From: Neiella holothuriorum
GTDB taxonomy: Bacteria; Pseudomonadota; Gammaproteobacteria; Enterobacterales; Neiellaceae
DNA: 64,000 nt
Direction of reading: 5' to 3'
NCBI RefSeq assembly: GCF_019457915.1
Contig: NZ_JAHZSS010000001.1
Location: 345,772-409,771, forward strand
Below, piece after piece: positions 46,592-54,823 of this stretch (its first letter is position 1; every line of letters begins with the position of its first letter). A model generated the notes under the pieces. The model searched no databases and was not told where the DNA came from. It saw only the letters and a program-made list of their open reading frames with translations. A program made the position numbers and the translations under genes.

Positions 46592-47776
46592 ATGATGAGT
46601 GATTACAAAGCCTTAGTTAATGAATTGTTTGCCCAGCAAGATGAGTTGTTGGCGCGACCCAATGCGCCCAAAACACAGGGCAACGGGATTTATCAGCGCT
46701 GGCAAAATCCAATTGTGACGCGTGCCCACGTCCCGGTGACATGGCGCTATGACTTGAATCCAGCAACCAATCCATTTTTGATGGAACGTCAGGGCATTAA
46801 TGCGACTCTCAACGCTGGCGCTATTTATAAAGATGGTAAGTACCTGATGGTGGTTCGGGTTGAAGGCAATGATCGTAAATCCTTCTTTGCTGTCGCTGAA
46901 AGCCCCAACGGCGTTGATAACTTCAAATTTTGGTCGCATCCCGTCACCATGCCGGAAACCGATCGCCCTGATACTAATGTTTACGACATGCGCTTAACCG
47001 CTCATGAAGACGGATATATCTATGGTTTGTTCTGCACCGAACGTAAAGATGAAGCGCAACCAAATGACCTATCAGCGGCCGAAGCTCAATGCGGTATTGC
47101 GCGTAGCAAAGACTTAGTGACTTGGGAACGTTTGCCTGATCTGATTACCTATTCAGGCCAGCAACGCAACGTGGTTTTGCATCCTGAATTCGTTGACGGC
47201 AAATATGCCTTATATACTCGCCCGCAAGACGGATTCATTTCCGTTGGTAGCGGCGGTGGTATTGGCTGGGGGCTGACTGACAGCATGGAAAATGCCGAGG
47301 TAAAAAACGAGCAGATTGTTGATGGCAAGGTGTATCACACCATCAAAGAAATCAAAAATGGCCAAGGCCCCGCCCCAATTAAAACGGCTCACGGCTGGCT
47401 ACATTTGGCACATGGTGTTCGTAACACTGCCGCGGGTTTGCGTTACGTATTGTATATGTTCATGACTGACCTAAACCAACCATGGAAAGTCACTCATATG
47501 CCAGCTGGCCACTTTATTGCGCCAGAAGGTGCCGAGCGCGTTGGTGATGTCTCTAACGTGGCATTTGCCAATGGTTGGGTCGTGAACGAAAACAACGATG
47601 TTTTCATTTACTACGCCTCGTCGGATACGCGTATGCACGTGGCTACATCTACCGTCGATCAGTTGGTTGATTATTGTCAAAACACGCCAGAAGACGGACT
47701 GCGGTCAGCGCATTCTGTTGCCGTTCGCAATGAACTCATTGATGCCAATTTGGCATACCTGAACGGCGGTAAATAA
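46592..47776 (+). CDS. GH130 beta-1,4-mannosylglucose phosphorylase
   Basis: Cytosolic phosphorylase that converts 4-O-beta-D-mannosyl-D-glucose plus phosphate to mannose 1-phosphate and glucose. The 394-residue, five-bladed propeller protein contains the catalytic aspartate in NVYDMRLT (Asp131/132, the same number as in the characterised Bacteroides enzyme). The [27 protein letters not shown] opening and [21 protein letters not shown] block fit GH130 subfamily 1. The stop overlaps the epimerase start by one base, coupling the two steps of the pathway. Confidence 0.92.
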   Translation: MMSDYKALVNELFAQQDELLARPNAPKTQGNGIYQRWQNPIVTRAHVPVTWRYDLNPATNPFLMERQGINATLNAGAIYKDGKYLMVVRVEGNDRKSFFAVAESPNGVDNFKFWSHPVTMPETDRPDTNVYDMRLTAHEDGYIYGLFCTERKDEAQPNDLSAAEAQCGIARSKDLVTWERLPDLITYSGQQRNVVLHPEFVDGKYALYTRPQDGFISVGSGGGIGWGLTDSMENAEVKNEQIVDGKVYHTIKEIKNGQGPAPIKTAHGWLHLAHGVRNTAAGLRYVLYMFMTDLNQPWKVTHMPAGHFIAPEGAERVGDVSNVAFANGWVVNENNDVFIYYASSDTRMHVATSTVDQLVDYCQNTPEDGLRSAHSVAVRNELIDANLAYLNGGK

Positions 47777-49014
47777 TGATGAATCAGACTCTTTCAACGC
47801 GCTTATTAAGTTGGCAGAAAAGTGCTCATCAAGAGGCCGAAGCGATTGCTGACTGGTGGGCAAACTATACGGTCGATGAGCATCACGGCGGATTCTACGG
47901 TGAAGTCGGGCGTAATAATGTGCCGGTCATTGAGTCTGAAAAATGCATTATTCAGAACACCAGAATTTTATGGTTCTTTGCCGAATACGCGCTGTTCTCA
48001 GGATCGGAGCGATACCAAAAGTTAGCCACGCGCGCGTATCAATACTTACTTCAATATTTTGATGATCCTCAGCACGGCGGCGTGGTGTGGATGCTCGATC
48101 ATCAAGGCAAAGTAACCGATAGCAAGAAGCAAACCTATGCCATTAGCTTCGCCATTTATGCGCTGTCGGCCTACTACAAGCTCACCGCAGATCCGCAGGC
48201 ATTGAGCAAAGCGCAGGATTATTTTTCGTTACTCGAAAAACATGCGCGTGACTACTTGCAAGTCGGCTACATCGAGGCGTTGAGTCAAGATTGGCAGCCG
48301 ATGGATGATGTGCGCTTAAGTGATAAAGATGACAATCTCCCCAAAACAATGAACACCCACTTGCATGTGCTTGAAGCCTATACAGCCTTGCATGTGGTGG
48401 CGCCGACCGAGCAAACCACCGAAGCTCTGGCCAATTTGGTTGACATTTTTAATGACAAAATTATCGATCACAAAAGTGGCCATTTGCGCTTGTTCATGGA
48501 AATGGATTGGACCGATAAATCGACCCTATGGTCATACGGTCACGATATCGAATGCAGTTGGTTGTTGTTTGAAGCATTAGAAGCTCTTGGTGATCAAACG
48601 CGATTAGAACAACTCACGCCGGTGGTACTTAAGCTGGCCGACACCACCTTCAAAGAAGGTATTGGTCAGCATGGTCAAGTCTTTGATCAATATGATCGTG
48701 TCGGAAAATTCAATCACCCAGAAAGCCATTGGTGGGTTCAGGCAGAAGCAATGGTGGGGTTCTTGAATGCGTTCTATCTCAATGGCGAAGAGGCGTTATT
48801 GCCGCTTTATGAAGGCATTTGGCAGTTTATCTGCAACTTCCACAAGGATGTGGAGTTTGGTGAATGGCATTGGCTTGCAACGGTTGATCAGCCAAATCAT
48901 CCGCCGGTTTATAAAGCCGGAGGCTGGAAAGCCCCCTATCACAATGGGCGAGCCATGATGGAGGTCAGCAAATTAGTTGACCGGATCCTCAACACCACTC
49001 ACAACCAACATTAA
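47776..49014 (+). CDS. AGE-family disaccharide 2-epimerase (mannobiose/cellobiose 2-epimerase)
   Basis: An (alpha/alpha)6-barrel epimerase of 412 residues, predicted to convert beta-1,4-mannobiose to mannosyl-glucose. Conserved motifs of cellobiose 2-epimerases are present: HHGGFYG, NTHLHVLEAYTAL, LWSYGHDIECSWLL and ESHWWVQAEAMVGFLNAF, with the catalytic histidines. Immediate coupling to GH130 supports mannobiose as physiological substrate. It is different in sequence from the other AGE protein at 42274-43440. Confidence 0.93.
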   Translation: MMNQTLSTRLLSWQKSAHQEAEAIADWWANYTVDEHHGGFYGEVGRNNVPVIESEKCIIQNTRILWFFAEYALFSGSERYQKLATRAYQYLLQYFDDPQHGGVVWMLDHQGKVTDSKKQTYAISFAIYALSAYYKLTADPQALSKAQDYFSLLEKHARDYLQVGYIEALSQDWQPMDDVRLSDKDDNLPKTMNTHLHVLEAYTALHVVAPTEQTTEALANLVDIFNDKIIDHKSGHLRLFMEMDWTDKSTLWSYGHDIECSWLLFEALEALGDQTRLEQLTPVVLKLADTTFKEGIGQHGQVFDQYDRVGKFNHPESHWWVQAEAMVGFLNAFYLNGEEALLPLYEGIWQFICNFHKDVEFGEWHWLATVDQPNHPPVYKAGGWKAPYHNGRAMMEVSKLVDRILNTTHNQH

Positions 49015-49023
49015 GGTGCTCTC

Positions 49024-50493
49024 ATGAAACAGTTGACGCTTGTTTGTGTTTTGGCGACTTTGATTTCCGTGCCTGCAATGGCTTTTGAGCACTTCATCAG
49101 TCGCGATGGCCATCAGCTTAAAGATGGCGAACAAGTCTTTCGATTTGCAGGTGTTCATGCGCCAGAGCTCCATCGAATTGAAGATGATGCCCGCGGCACT
49201 TGCAAAGAGGACCCACGTGGCTGGGGCCAATACTTCAAATGGCCAACTGCCGATGAGCAAGATAATTGGATTCAATCCTTAGTGCTGACAGGCCATAAAG
49301 CGATGCGCGTTTACGTGTTGTCAGTGGCAACGCCTTATGACCAAGCTTGTGAGCGGGAAACCCATATTTTGCCGCCCTTAGAGCAGGGCGGCATGCCGCG
49401 CTTAAATGAAACTGCGATGGTGCATTACGACCGTATGATTGCCTTGTCACACCAACATGGTTTGCGGTTGATTTTGCCATTCATCGATCACTGGCAGTGG
49501 TGGGGGGGACGCGAACAGTTAGCTGCGTTTTATGGCGAGCATGAAGATGATTTTTATGACAGCAACAGCAAAACGTTTGCCGCTTACTTAAATATTATTG
49601 AGCAAGTCATCAATCGCACCAATACCTATACTGGCCGCCAATACAAAGATGAAAAAGCCATCATGGCATGGGAATCGGGCAATGAACTGAAAATGTCGAC
49701 CGAGGCTTTCGTTCGCCAAACTGCGGCCCATATCAAGTCGTTGGCTCCCAACCAATTGGTGATGGATGGCACTTATCTGAAGATTAACGAGTTTTCAAAG
49801 ACTGACCCCAACGTCGATATCATTTCCAATCACTTCTATACGGTAAACAACAACAATTCTCCGCAAGAAGTACGGGATAACCTAAAGGCTATCGATGGTA
49901 AAAAAGTTTACTTTGTGGGTGAATTCGGCCTAGAGCCCGCCGCATTTTTGGACTCGGTAATGCAAGCCGCGGTGCATGAAGAATACAATGGTGCCCAAGC
50001 TGCCGGCACTTTTATCTGGGGTTTTCGTGGCCGCCGCCACAATGGTGGTTTTTATTGGCACCGTGAATACACAGGCAACTATAGCTACCACTTGCCGGGG
50101 TTCCCTGAAAATGATGCCAACGAAGAATTAGCTGTGGTTGACTTGGTGCGCAAAGCCATGGCGCAAATGGATGGAGACGAATCGATGGCGCCATTGCCGG
50201 CGCCGCAGCCGCCGACCTTACGCGTCATTGAAACACCAAATAACATCAGGTGGCTCGGGGCTCCCGTTGCGCGTTGGTATCGATTTGAACGTGCGACCAA
50301 ACCAATCGGGCCTTGGCAGGTTATTGGGGAGGGGATCTCTGATGGTCGAAATCGCTTTGATCCGGCAAGTGATGTGTTGTTTGCCGACCCACATGCGCGC
50401 CAATCGGGTCAAACTTATTACTATCGCGTCATCGCCTTTAATGAGTCTGGTAATTCTGCGCCATCAAATGTCGAGCAGTACCTAGAGCCTTAG
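49024..50493 (+). CDS. GH5 family mannanase, secreted
   Basis: A second GH5 hydrolase of 489 residues with a Sec signal (cleavage after AMA, residue 20). Acid/base Glu221 lies in ESGNELK and nucleophile Glu300 in VGEFGLE. The barrel is ~20-375; a Pro-rich linker (PLPAPQPPTL) leads to a C-terminal fibronectin-III-like module (~405-489, ending with TYYYRVIAFNESGNSAPS). It follows the epimerase after 9 bases in the same operon. Together with the lipoprotein mannanase it would cut mannan outside the cytoplasm, perhaps with different chain-length preference. Confidence 0.87.
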   Translation: MKQLTLVCVLATLISVPAMAFEHFISRDGHQLKDGEQVFRFAGVHAPELHRIEDDARGTCKEDPRGWGQYFKWPTADEQDNWIQSLVLTGHKAMRVYVLSVATPYDQACERETHILPPLEQGGMPRLNETAMVHYDRMIALSHQHGLRLILPFIDHWQWWGGREQLAAFYGEHEDDFYDSNSKTFAAYLNIIEQVINRTNTYTGRQYKDEKAIMAWESGNELKMSTEAFVRQTAAHIKSLAPNQLVMDGTYLKINEFSKTDPNVDIISNHFYTVNNNNSPQEVRDNLKAIDGKKVYFVGEFGLEPAAFLDSVMQAAVHEEYNGAQAAGTFIWGFRGRRHNGGFYWHREYTGNYSYHLPGFPENDANEELAVVDLVRKAMAQMDGDESMAPLPAPQPPTLRVIETPNNIRWLGAPVARWYRFERATKPIGPWQVIGEGISDGRNRFDPASDVLFADPHARQSGQTYYYRVIAFNESGNSAPSNVEQYLEP

Positions 50494-50818
50494 TTTGCCC
50501 GTAATTAGCGAGTGTATTTCCGTGTGCGTCTGCCGCCAAGGATGGTGGTGTACCTGACATTGCGTCATTGATTGTCAGGGGCTGCAACATTGCACATGAA
50601 GCAGCCAGTTATCGCCTTGTGGTGGTGATAGTGCTGGGAATAGTGGTGATAATTCTTGAGCAACGTGTTGGCAATGAGCCAACTTCCCTTCGACGTTTTA
50701 GTCGAGCCCGCCTTGAGCGGGCTTTTTTTGAAAAATAACAGCAGCAATGATCCAAGCGCTGTTCTTGACTGTCGTTTGTCGGTATTAATAAGCGCTTCAA
50801 TATAAACGGAGTTTTAGC
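50494..50818. other. Intergenic region between mannan operon and isoaspartyl peptidase
   Basis: A 325-base spacer with no gene. Its only clear element is the intrinsic terminator at 50705-50729. Confidence 0.6.
50705..50729 (+). terminator. Intrinsic terminator of the mannan operon
   Basis: AGCCCGC (50705-50711), 5-base loop, GCGGGCT (50717-50723), then a run of seven Ts. Classic rho-independent form. Confidence 0.92.
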
Positions 50819-51823
50819 ATGCGCTTGTTTTCTACAGTATTCACCATCGCGCTGGCTGCCATCAGCTTTACCACTCAAGCTAAAGTCGGCATCGCCATTC
50901 ACGGTGGCGCGGGCACCATCAACAAAGCCAACCTTACCGAAGCCCAACAAGCCGCTTATCGCGCCAAGCTAAAACAGGCTGTGGACGTAGGCTATGCGGT
51001 ATTAGCTAACGGCGGCAAAAGCCTTGATGCCGTGACCATTGCCATTAACGTACTAGAAGACAGCCCATTTTTTAACGCAGGCAAAGGCGCTGTGTATACC
51101 TTCGATGGCGAACATGAGCTTGACGCTTCGATCATGGATGGTGCGACTCGCAATGCTGGTGCAGTGGCTGGTGTAAAACGTATAAAAAATCCCATTGATT
51201 TAGCCCGCGAGGTAATGGATGAATCCGTGCATGTGATGTTGTCAGGTGCCGGAGCCGAACAGTTTGCAGCGCGCCAAGGATTTGAATTTGTAGACAACAG
51301 CAGCTTTGATACGCCGAGTCGGTTCAAAGCGCTAGAGCGTGCCAAAGCAAAAATTAATGCCGTTGAAGATGAACAGGCTGCGCGTGACGCATTACCGAAA
51401 AGCTATTTATATGGCACCGTGGGGGCCGTTGCGTTAGATGCTCATGGCAACCTAGCTGCCGGCACCTCAACTGGTGGTATGACAGCCAAGCGCTATGGCC
51501 GTATTGGTGATTCGCCGGTGATTGGCGCAGGTACCTGGGCTGACAATGATAGCTGTGCCGTGTCGGCAACCGGCCATGGCGAGTATTTTATTCGTTATCA
51601 GGTTGCGGCGGATATTTGTGCTCGCATGAAGTACCAGAACAAACCGGTAGAGAAAGCCGCTGCTGAGGTGATTCACGATGTGCTGTTACCTGCTGGCGGC
51701 ACTGGAGGCGTCATTGTGATTGATCATCAAGGCGCGATTACTATGCCGTTTAATACCTCTGGCATGTATCGCGCTTCGCGCTCCGAAGGTGAGCAAGCTG
51801 ACGTTCGTATCTGGCAGCACTAA
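50819..51823 (+). CDS. Isoaspartyl peptidase/L-asparaginase, threonine type
   Basis: N-terminal-nucleophile hydrolase of 334 residues that degrades isoaspartyl dipeptides and asparagine after self-cleavage. A Sec signal (cleavage after TQA, residue 21) directs it to the periplasm. IHGGAG near the start, SLDAVTIAINVLEDSPFFNAGKGA and the autocleavage threonine in GTVGAVALDAHGN are all present, with the GTSTGGM stretch after it. It is slightly longer than cytosolic IaaA because of the signal. Monocistronic. Confidence 0.93.
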   Translation: MRLFSTVFTIALAAISFTTQAKVGIAIHGGAGTINKANLTEAQQAAYRAKLKQAVDVGYAVLANGGKSLDAVTIAINVLEDSPFFNAGKGAVYTFDGEHELDASIMDGATRNAGAVAGVKRIKNPIDLAREVMDESVHVMLSGAGAEQFAARQGFEFVDNSSFDTPSRFKALERAKAKINAVEDEQAARDALPKSYLYGTVGAVALDAHGNLAAGTSTGGMTAKRYGRIGDSPVIGAGTWADNDSCAVSATGHGEYFIRYQVAADICARMKYQNKPVEKAAAEVIHDVLLPAGGTGGVIVIDHQGAITMPFNTSGMYRASRSEGEQADVRIWQH

Positions 51824-51833
51824 CCAAAAAAAT

Positions 51834-51857
51834 CCCCTGGCAATAATTGCGCAGGGG
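51834..51857 (-). terminator. Hairpin between converging transcripts
   Basis: CCCCTG (51834-51839) pairs with CAGGGG (51852-51857), with partial extension inside. On the minus strand the stem is followed by ATTTTTTT, so it is best as a terminator for the minus-strand DUF1707 transcript; on the plus strand it lies just after the peptidase stop. Confidence 0.65.
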
Positions 51858-51919
51858 CAAATGTTGGGGGAAAGAATTTAGTGGTTCCGCTACATGGTTT
51901 TACTGATATCTAACCAGAG

Positions 51920-52102
51920 TTATTTATGGTCTAACGGTGTCGCAGCGCTTAGGTTCGGGTTGCTAATTTGAATCACACGGTGGTTGGCCAATTGTGCTTG
52001 GTCGAGTGCAGCTTTGATGTGAGGTGCTTGATAAAACAGCTGAATTACTATCGCTGTTGGAATAAGAATAAAACGATAAAAATTGGCGGTTGTTGTCAGC
52101 AA
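51920..52102 (-). CDS. Possible small single-span membrane protein
   Basis: A 60-codon frame starting with TTG. It has one hydrophobic segment (FYRFILIPTAIVIQLFYQAP, ~residues 8-27) followed by a polar tail. It lies just downstream of the DUF1707 gene and just before a minus-strand terminator, so it would be transcribed. No clear ribosome-binding site or family is seen; it may be a non-coding 3' region. Confidence 0.3.
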   Translation of the reverse strand: MLTTTANFYRFILIPTAIVIQLFYQAPHIKAALDQAQLANHRVIQISNPNLSAATPLDHK

Positions 52103-52129
52103 GCAACCGCCGTTACTGGTTTGCCAGTG

Positions 52130-52792
52130 TTAGATTCCTAAGTTGCGCTTTAGGTTTTCAGCAAAACCAATAAAGCGCTCTTTGATTGTTCTTTTTAGCT
52201 TGATATCAAGACCACTAAACAGAATGATACCTTCAACGTAAATGGTCGGCATATCCAAAGCCGATCCTTGCGGCGACGTGTGGCCCAATGTTGATTTATT
52301 GGTCAGTGCACCAAAAATACTAAACACCTTGGACACCACTCGAACATTTTCAGGAATGTAAATGGTTGGCCCAGAGAACACGCAGATGGTACGAATGGTC
52401 AACCGATGTTGACGAAAACAGGCTTCTGTTAAATCGATCGTCGAACCGGAAAAAATCTCAATGGACCTAATTTCCTTGGGCAAATCACCACTGTAGGCGC
52501 TATCGCTGCCACTAAATACATTCACCATGTATTCGCTATCTTTCGCTTCGCCGGGCTTGTAATTGGAATGAAATAAGTCAGCTTTTTGTTCGCTAAAATC
52601 CTGATCGACTTGTAACTCGAGATCTTCGGTCAGAGCAGCTAGTGACTGGTGAGAGTCGGTGTTACTTGCCACATCGAGCCGCCGCTCAAAGGCATCCAGT
52701 GAAATTTCGCCGTGACTGTAGTTCATGATCAACTGATCAATGGTTTCTTGTCGTAGTTTTTCTATCGGGCGGTCTTCTAGTTTTACCGGCAT
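52130..52792 (-). CDS. DUF1707/LiaF-like domain protein
   Basis: A 220-residue protein with a DUF1707-type N-terminal motif (TIDQLIMNYSHGEISLDAFERRLDVA) and a beta-helix-like C-terminal half. That half has three repeats of the form FSG-x-T/D-I-x-L/I (EIFSGSTIDLTE, CVFSGPTIYIPE, ILFSGLDIKLK), as in LiaF/cell-wall-active-antibiotic response proteins. No membrane segment is present, unlike full LiaF. In Firmicutes LiaF tunes an envelope-stress kinase; no such partner is adjacent here, so the role is open. Confidence 0.75.
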   Translation of the reverse strand: MPVKLEDRPIEKLRQETIDQLIMNYSHGEISLDAFERRLDVASNTDSHQSLAALTEDLELQVDQDFSEQKADLFHSNYKPGEAKDSEYMVNVFSGSDSAYSGDLPKEIRSIEIFSGSTIDLTEACFRQHRLTIRTICVFSGPTIYIPENVRVVSKVFSIFGALTNKSTLGHTSPQGSALDMPTIYVEGIILFSGLDIKLKRTIKERFIGFAENLKRNLGI

Positions 52793-53059
52793 CGCGTTGT
52801 CCTTGTGCTCTGTAGTCCGAAATGAGTGTAATTGATGATCGAACGATGAGGTAAAGCAGAAATTGTTCCAAAATGTAACTGTTTGTTTTTTATGAAACTA
52901 AATAAGCTGCATTATTGACTCATTGTGAATTATGCCGATTGTTAGTCAAATGCACCTGCTTTGGGTGCTGGCTAGAGTCGGGGGCAGATCAACAAAAAGG
53001 GTATTATTTGGGCAATTTACTCGATAGGGTATCATCATGAATTATATGAGACGTAGCTC

Positions 53060-54820
53060 GTGAGGGTGGCTTGTTCTGTGAGGAGTTGTAAATTTTGCTT
53101 CGTCGCTGTGCTGTGGTGTTGGTTTTGGTGGGCGCCATCGAGCCAAGCAAACCAAGACGAACAATTTGAGATTCTGGTTCTTCATTCTTATTCCACCGAT
53201 TTCGAGTGGACCCAAGATATTCATCACGGCATTCATGACGTCTTAGATACACAATCCCCTAGCAGTCATATCCGTGTTGAATTCATGGATACCAAGAATA
53301 TTTATCACGCTGATTACCTAGCCTATTTAGCGGAACTCTACCGCTATAAATACCGAGACAAACCACCAGATGGCGTGATCTTATCTGACAATAACGCCAT
53401 GGCCTTTTTTAACCGTTATGGCCGCGATTTATTCCCCAACGCAAAAGTCGTTGCAGGTGGCATTAATCGAGCGATGCCGCCACCGCTTCATTCTCCGGTT
53501 AATAGTGTGATTGCGGAAGTGCTAGAGCATGAACGCACTTTTCAGCACGCCTTAGCATTGCGCCCAAATGCTAGCAATATTTATGTCATTACCGACCACT
53601 CAACAACTGGCCTTGCCCTGCAAGAAGAGCTGAAAGACATTGCCCAGAATATGGCTGGCTCAGCAACATTTCATTATTTGCATGGCTTACCGATGGCCGA
53701 ATTAATGGCGAAAGTGGCTGAATTTGACCGCCGCGACATTGTTTATATTGGCCCTTATTTTCGTGCTAACAATGGTGAAACCTACCAACAATCGCAAGTG
53801 ACCAAGGCCGTTGCAGCCACCTCTCCAGCCGCTTTGTTTGCCTCGTGGAATTTTCAAATGGTGACCGGAGTCATGGGCGGGCAGTTGGTCTCGGGAGCCA
53901 ATATTGGGCGCCAGTCGGCAATGAGTTTACTGCGCTTACTTCGATCGGAGCATGTGGCCAGCTTTCAGGCCAATTTAGCACTGAGCGAAGCGGTCTTCGA
54001 TTACGATACGCTGCGTCGTTTTGGTCTCAGCCTGCATCGTTTGCCCCCCGATGCCATTGTGATTAATCAGCCTCAAACATTTTGGCAACAGCATAAGCAA
54101 GTTATTGTGCCTGCGTTGGTCGTGATCACCATTTTGTCGCTGCTATTGTTGCTCGTTTGGATGAACCTTAAAAAGCAACGAGCGCTTAACCATACCAATC
54201 AGCAAATGATGGCCTTGGACCGAGAAGTGATTGAAACCCAGCAGGAGCTGGTGGCAACTCTGGGTGAAGTCATTGAAGTACGCTCTCACGAAACCCGCAA
54301 CCATGTCATTCGGGTCGCAAAAATATCGCGCTATTTAGCGGGTAAACTCGGTTATGACGAGCCGACGTTAGACTTACTGGAAGCGGCATCACCGATGCAT
54401 GACGTTGGCAAAATTGGCATCCCCGAAGAGATTTTACATAAGCCAGGAAAGCTGACTCCGGCAGAATATCACCTGATGCAGCAGCATGCTCAGATTGGCT
54501 ACCAAATCTTGTCTAATTCGGAGCGCCCATTGTTGGTGATGGCCAGCAAGATTGCTCACCAGCACCATGAACGATGGGATGGCACTGGCTACCCGCAGCA
54601 GCGCTCGGGGGACGATATTGATCCCTTTGCGCGTATTACCGCGCTGGCCGATATATACGATGCTGTGTCATCGGAGCGGTGTTATAAACCCGCTTGGTCG
54701 GAGCAAGAAGTGCTGGGTTACATCAAAGAAAACCGCGGCGCCATTTTCGAACCTAAGCTGGTCGATGTTTTTCTCAGCAACTTCGATGAAATTCGAGCCT
54801 TACGCAATCAATACCTGTAG
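53060..54820 (+). CDS. Membrane HD-GYP protein with periplasmic substrate-binding-like sensor
   Basis: Predicted cyclic-di-GMP phosphodiesterase of 586 residues. A signal segment (cleavage after SSQA, ~residue 31) precedes a ~300-residue periplasmic domain like ABC-type substrate-binding proteins (FEILVLHSYSTDFEWTQDIHHGIH). A membrane helix lies at ~345-365, followed by a short coiled coil and the HD-GYP domain with MHDVGKIGIP and HHERWDGTGYP. All catalytic motifs are intact. The start GTG 53060 is uncertain; in-frame GTGs at 53066 and 53078 are alternatives. Its stop is 3 bases from the converging mutS stop. Confidence 0.88.
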   Translation: MRVACSVRSCKFCFVAVLWCWFWWAPSSQANQDEQFEILVLHSYSTDFEWTQDIHHGIHDVLDTQSPSSHIRVEFMDTKNIYHADYLAYLAELYRYKYRDKPPDGVILSDNNAMAFFNRYGRDLFPNAKVVAGGINRAMPPPLHSPVNSVIAEVLEHERTFQHALALRPNASNIYVITDHSTTGLALQEELKDIAQNMAGSATFHYLHGLPMAELMAKVAEFDRRDIVYIGPYFRANNGETYQQSQVTKAVAATSPAALFASWNFQMVTGVMGGQLVSGANIGRQSAMSLLRLLRSEHVASFQANLALSEAVFDYDTLRRFGLSLHRLPPDAIVINQPQTFWQQHKQVIVPALVVITILSLLLLLVWMNLKKQRALNHTNQQMMALDREVIETQQELVATLGEVIEVRSHETRNHVIRVAKISRYLAGKLGYDEPTLDLLEAASPMHDVGKIGIPEEILHKPGKLTPAEYHLMQQHAQIGYQILSNSERPLLVMASKIAHQHHERWDGTGYPQQRSGDDIDPFARITALADIYDAVSSERCYKPAWSEQEVLGYIKENRGAIFEPKLVDVFLSNFDEIRALRNQYL

Positions 54821-54823
54821 CAC

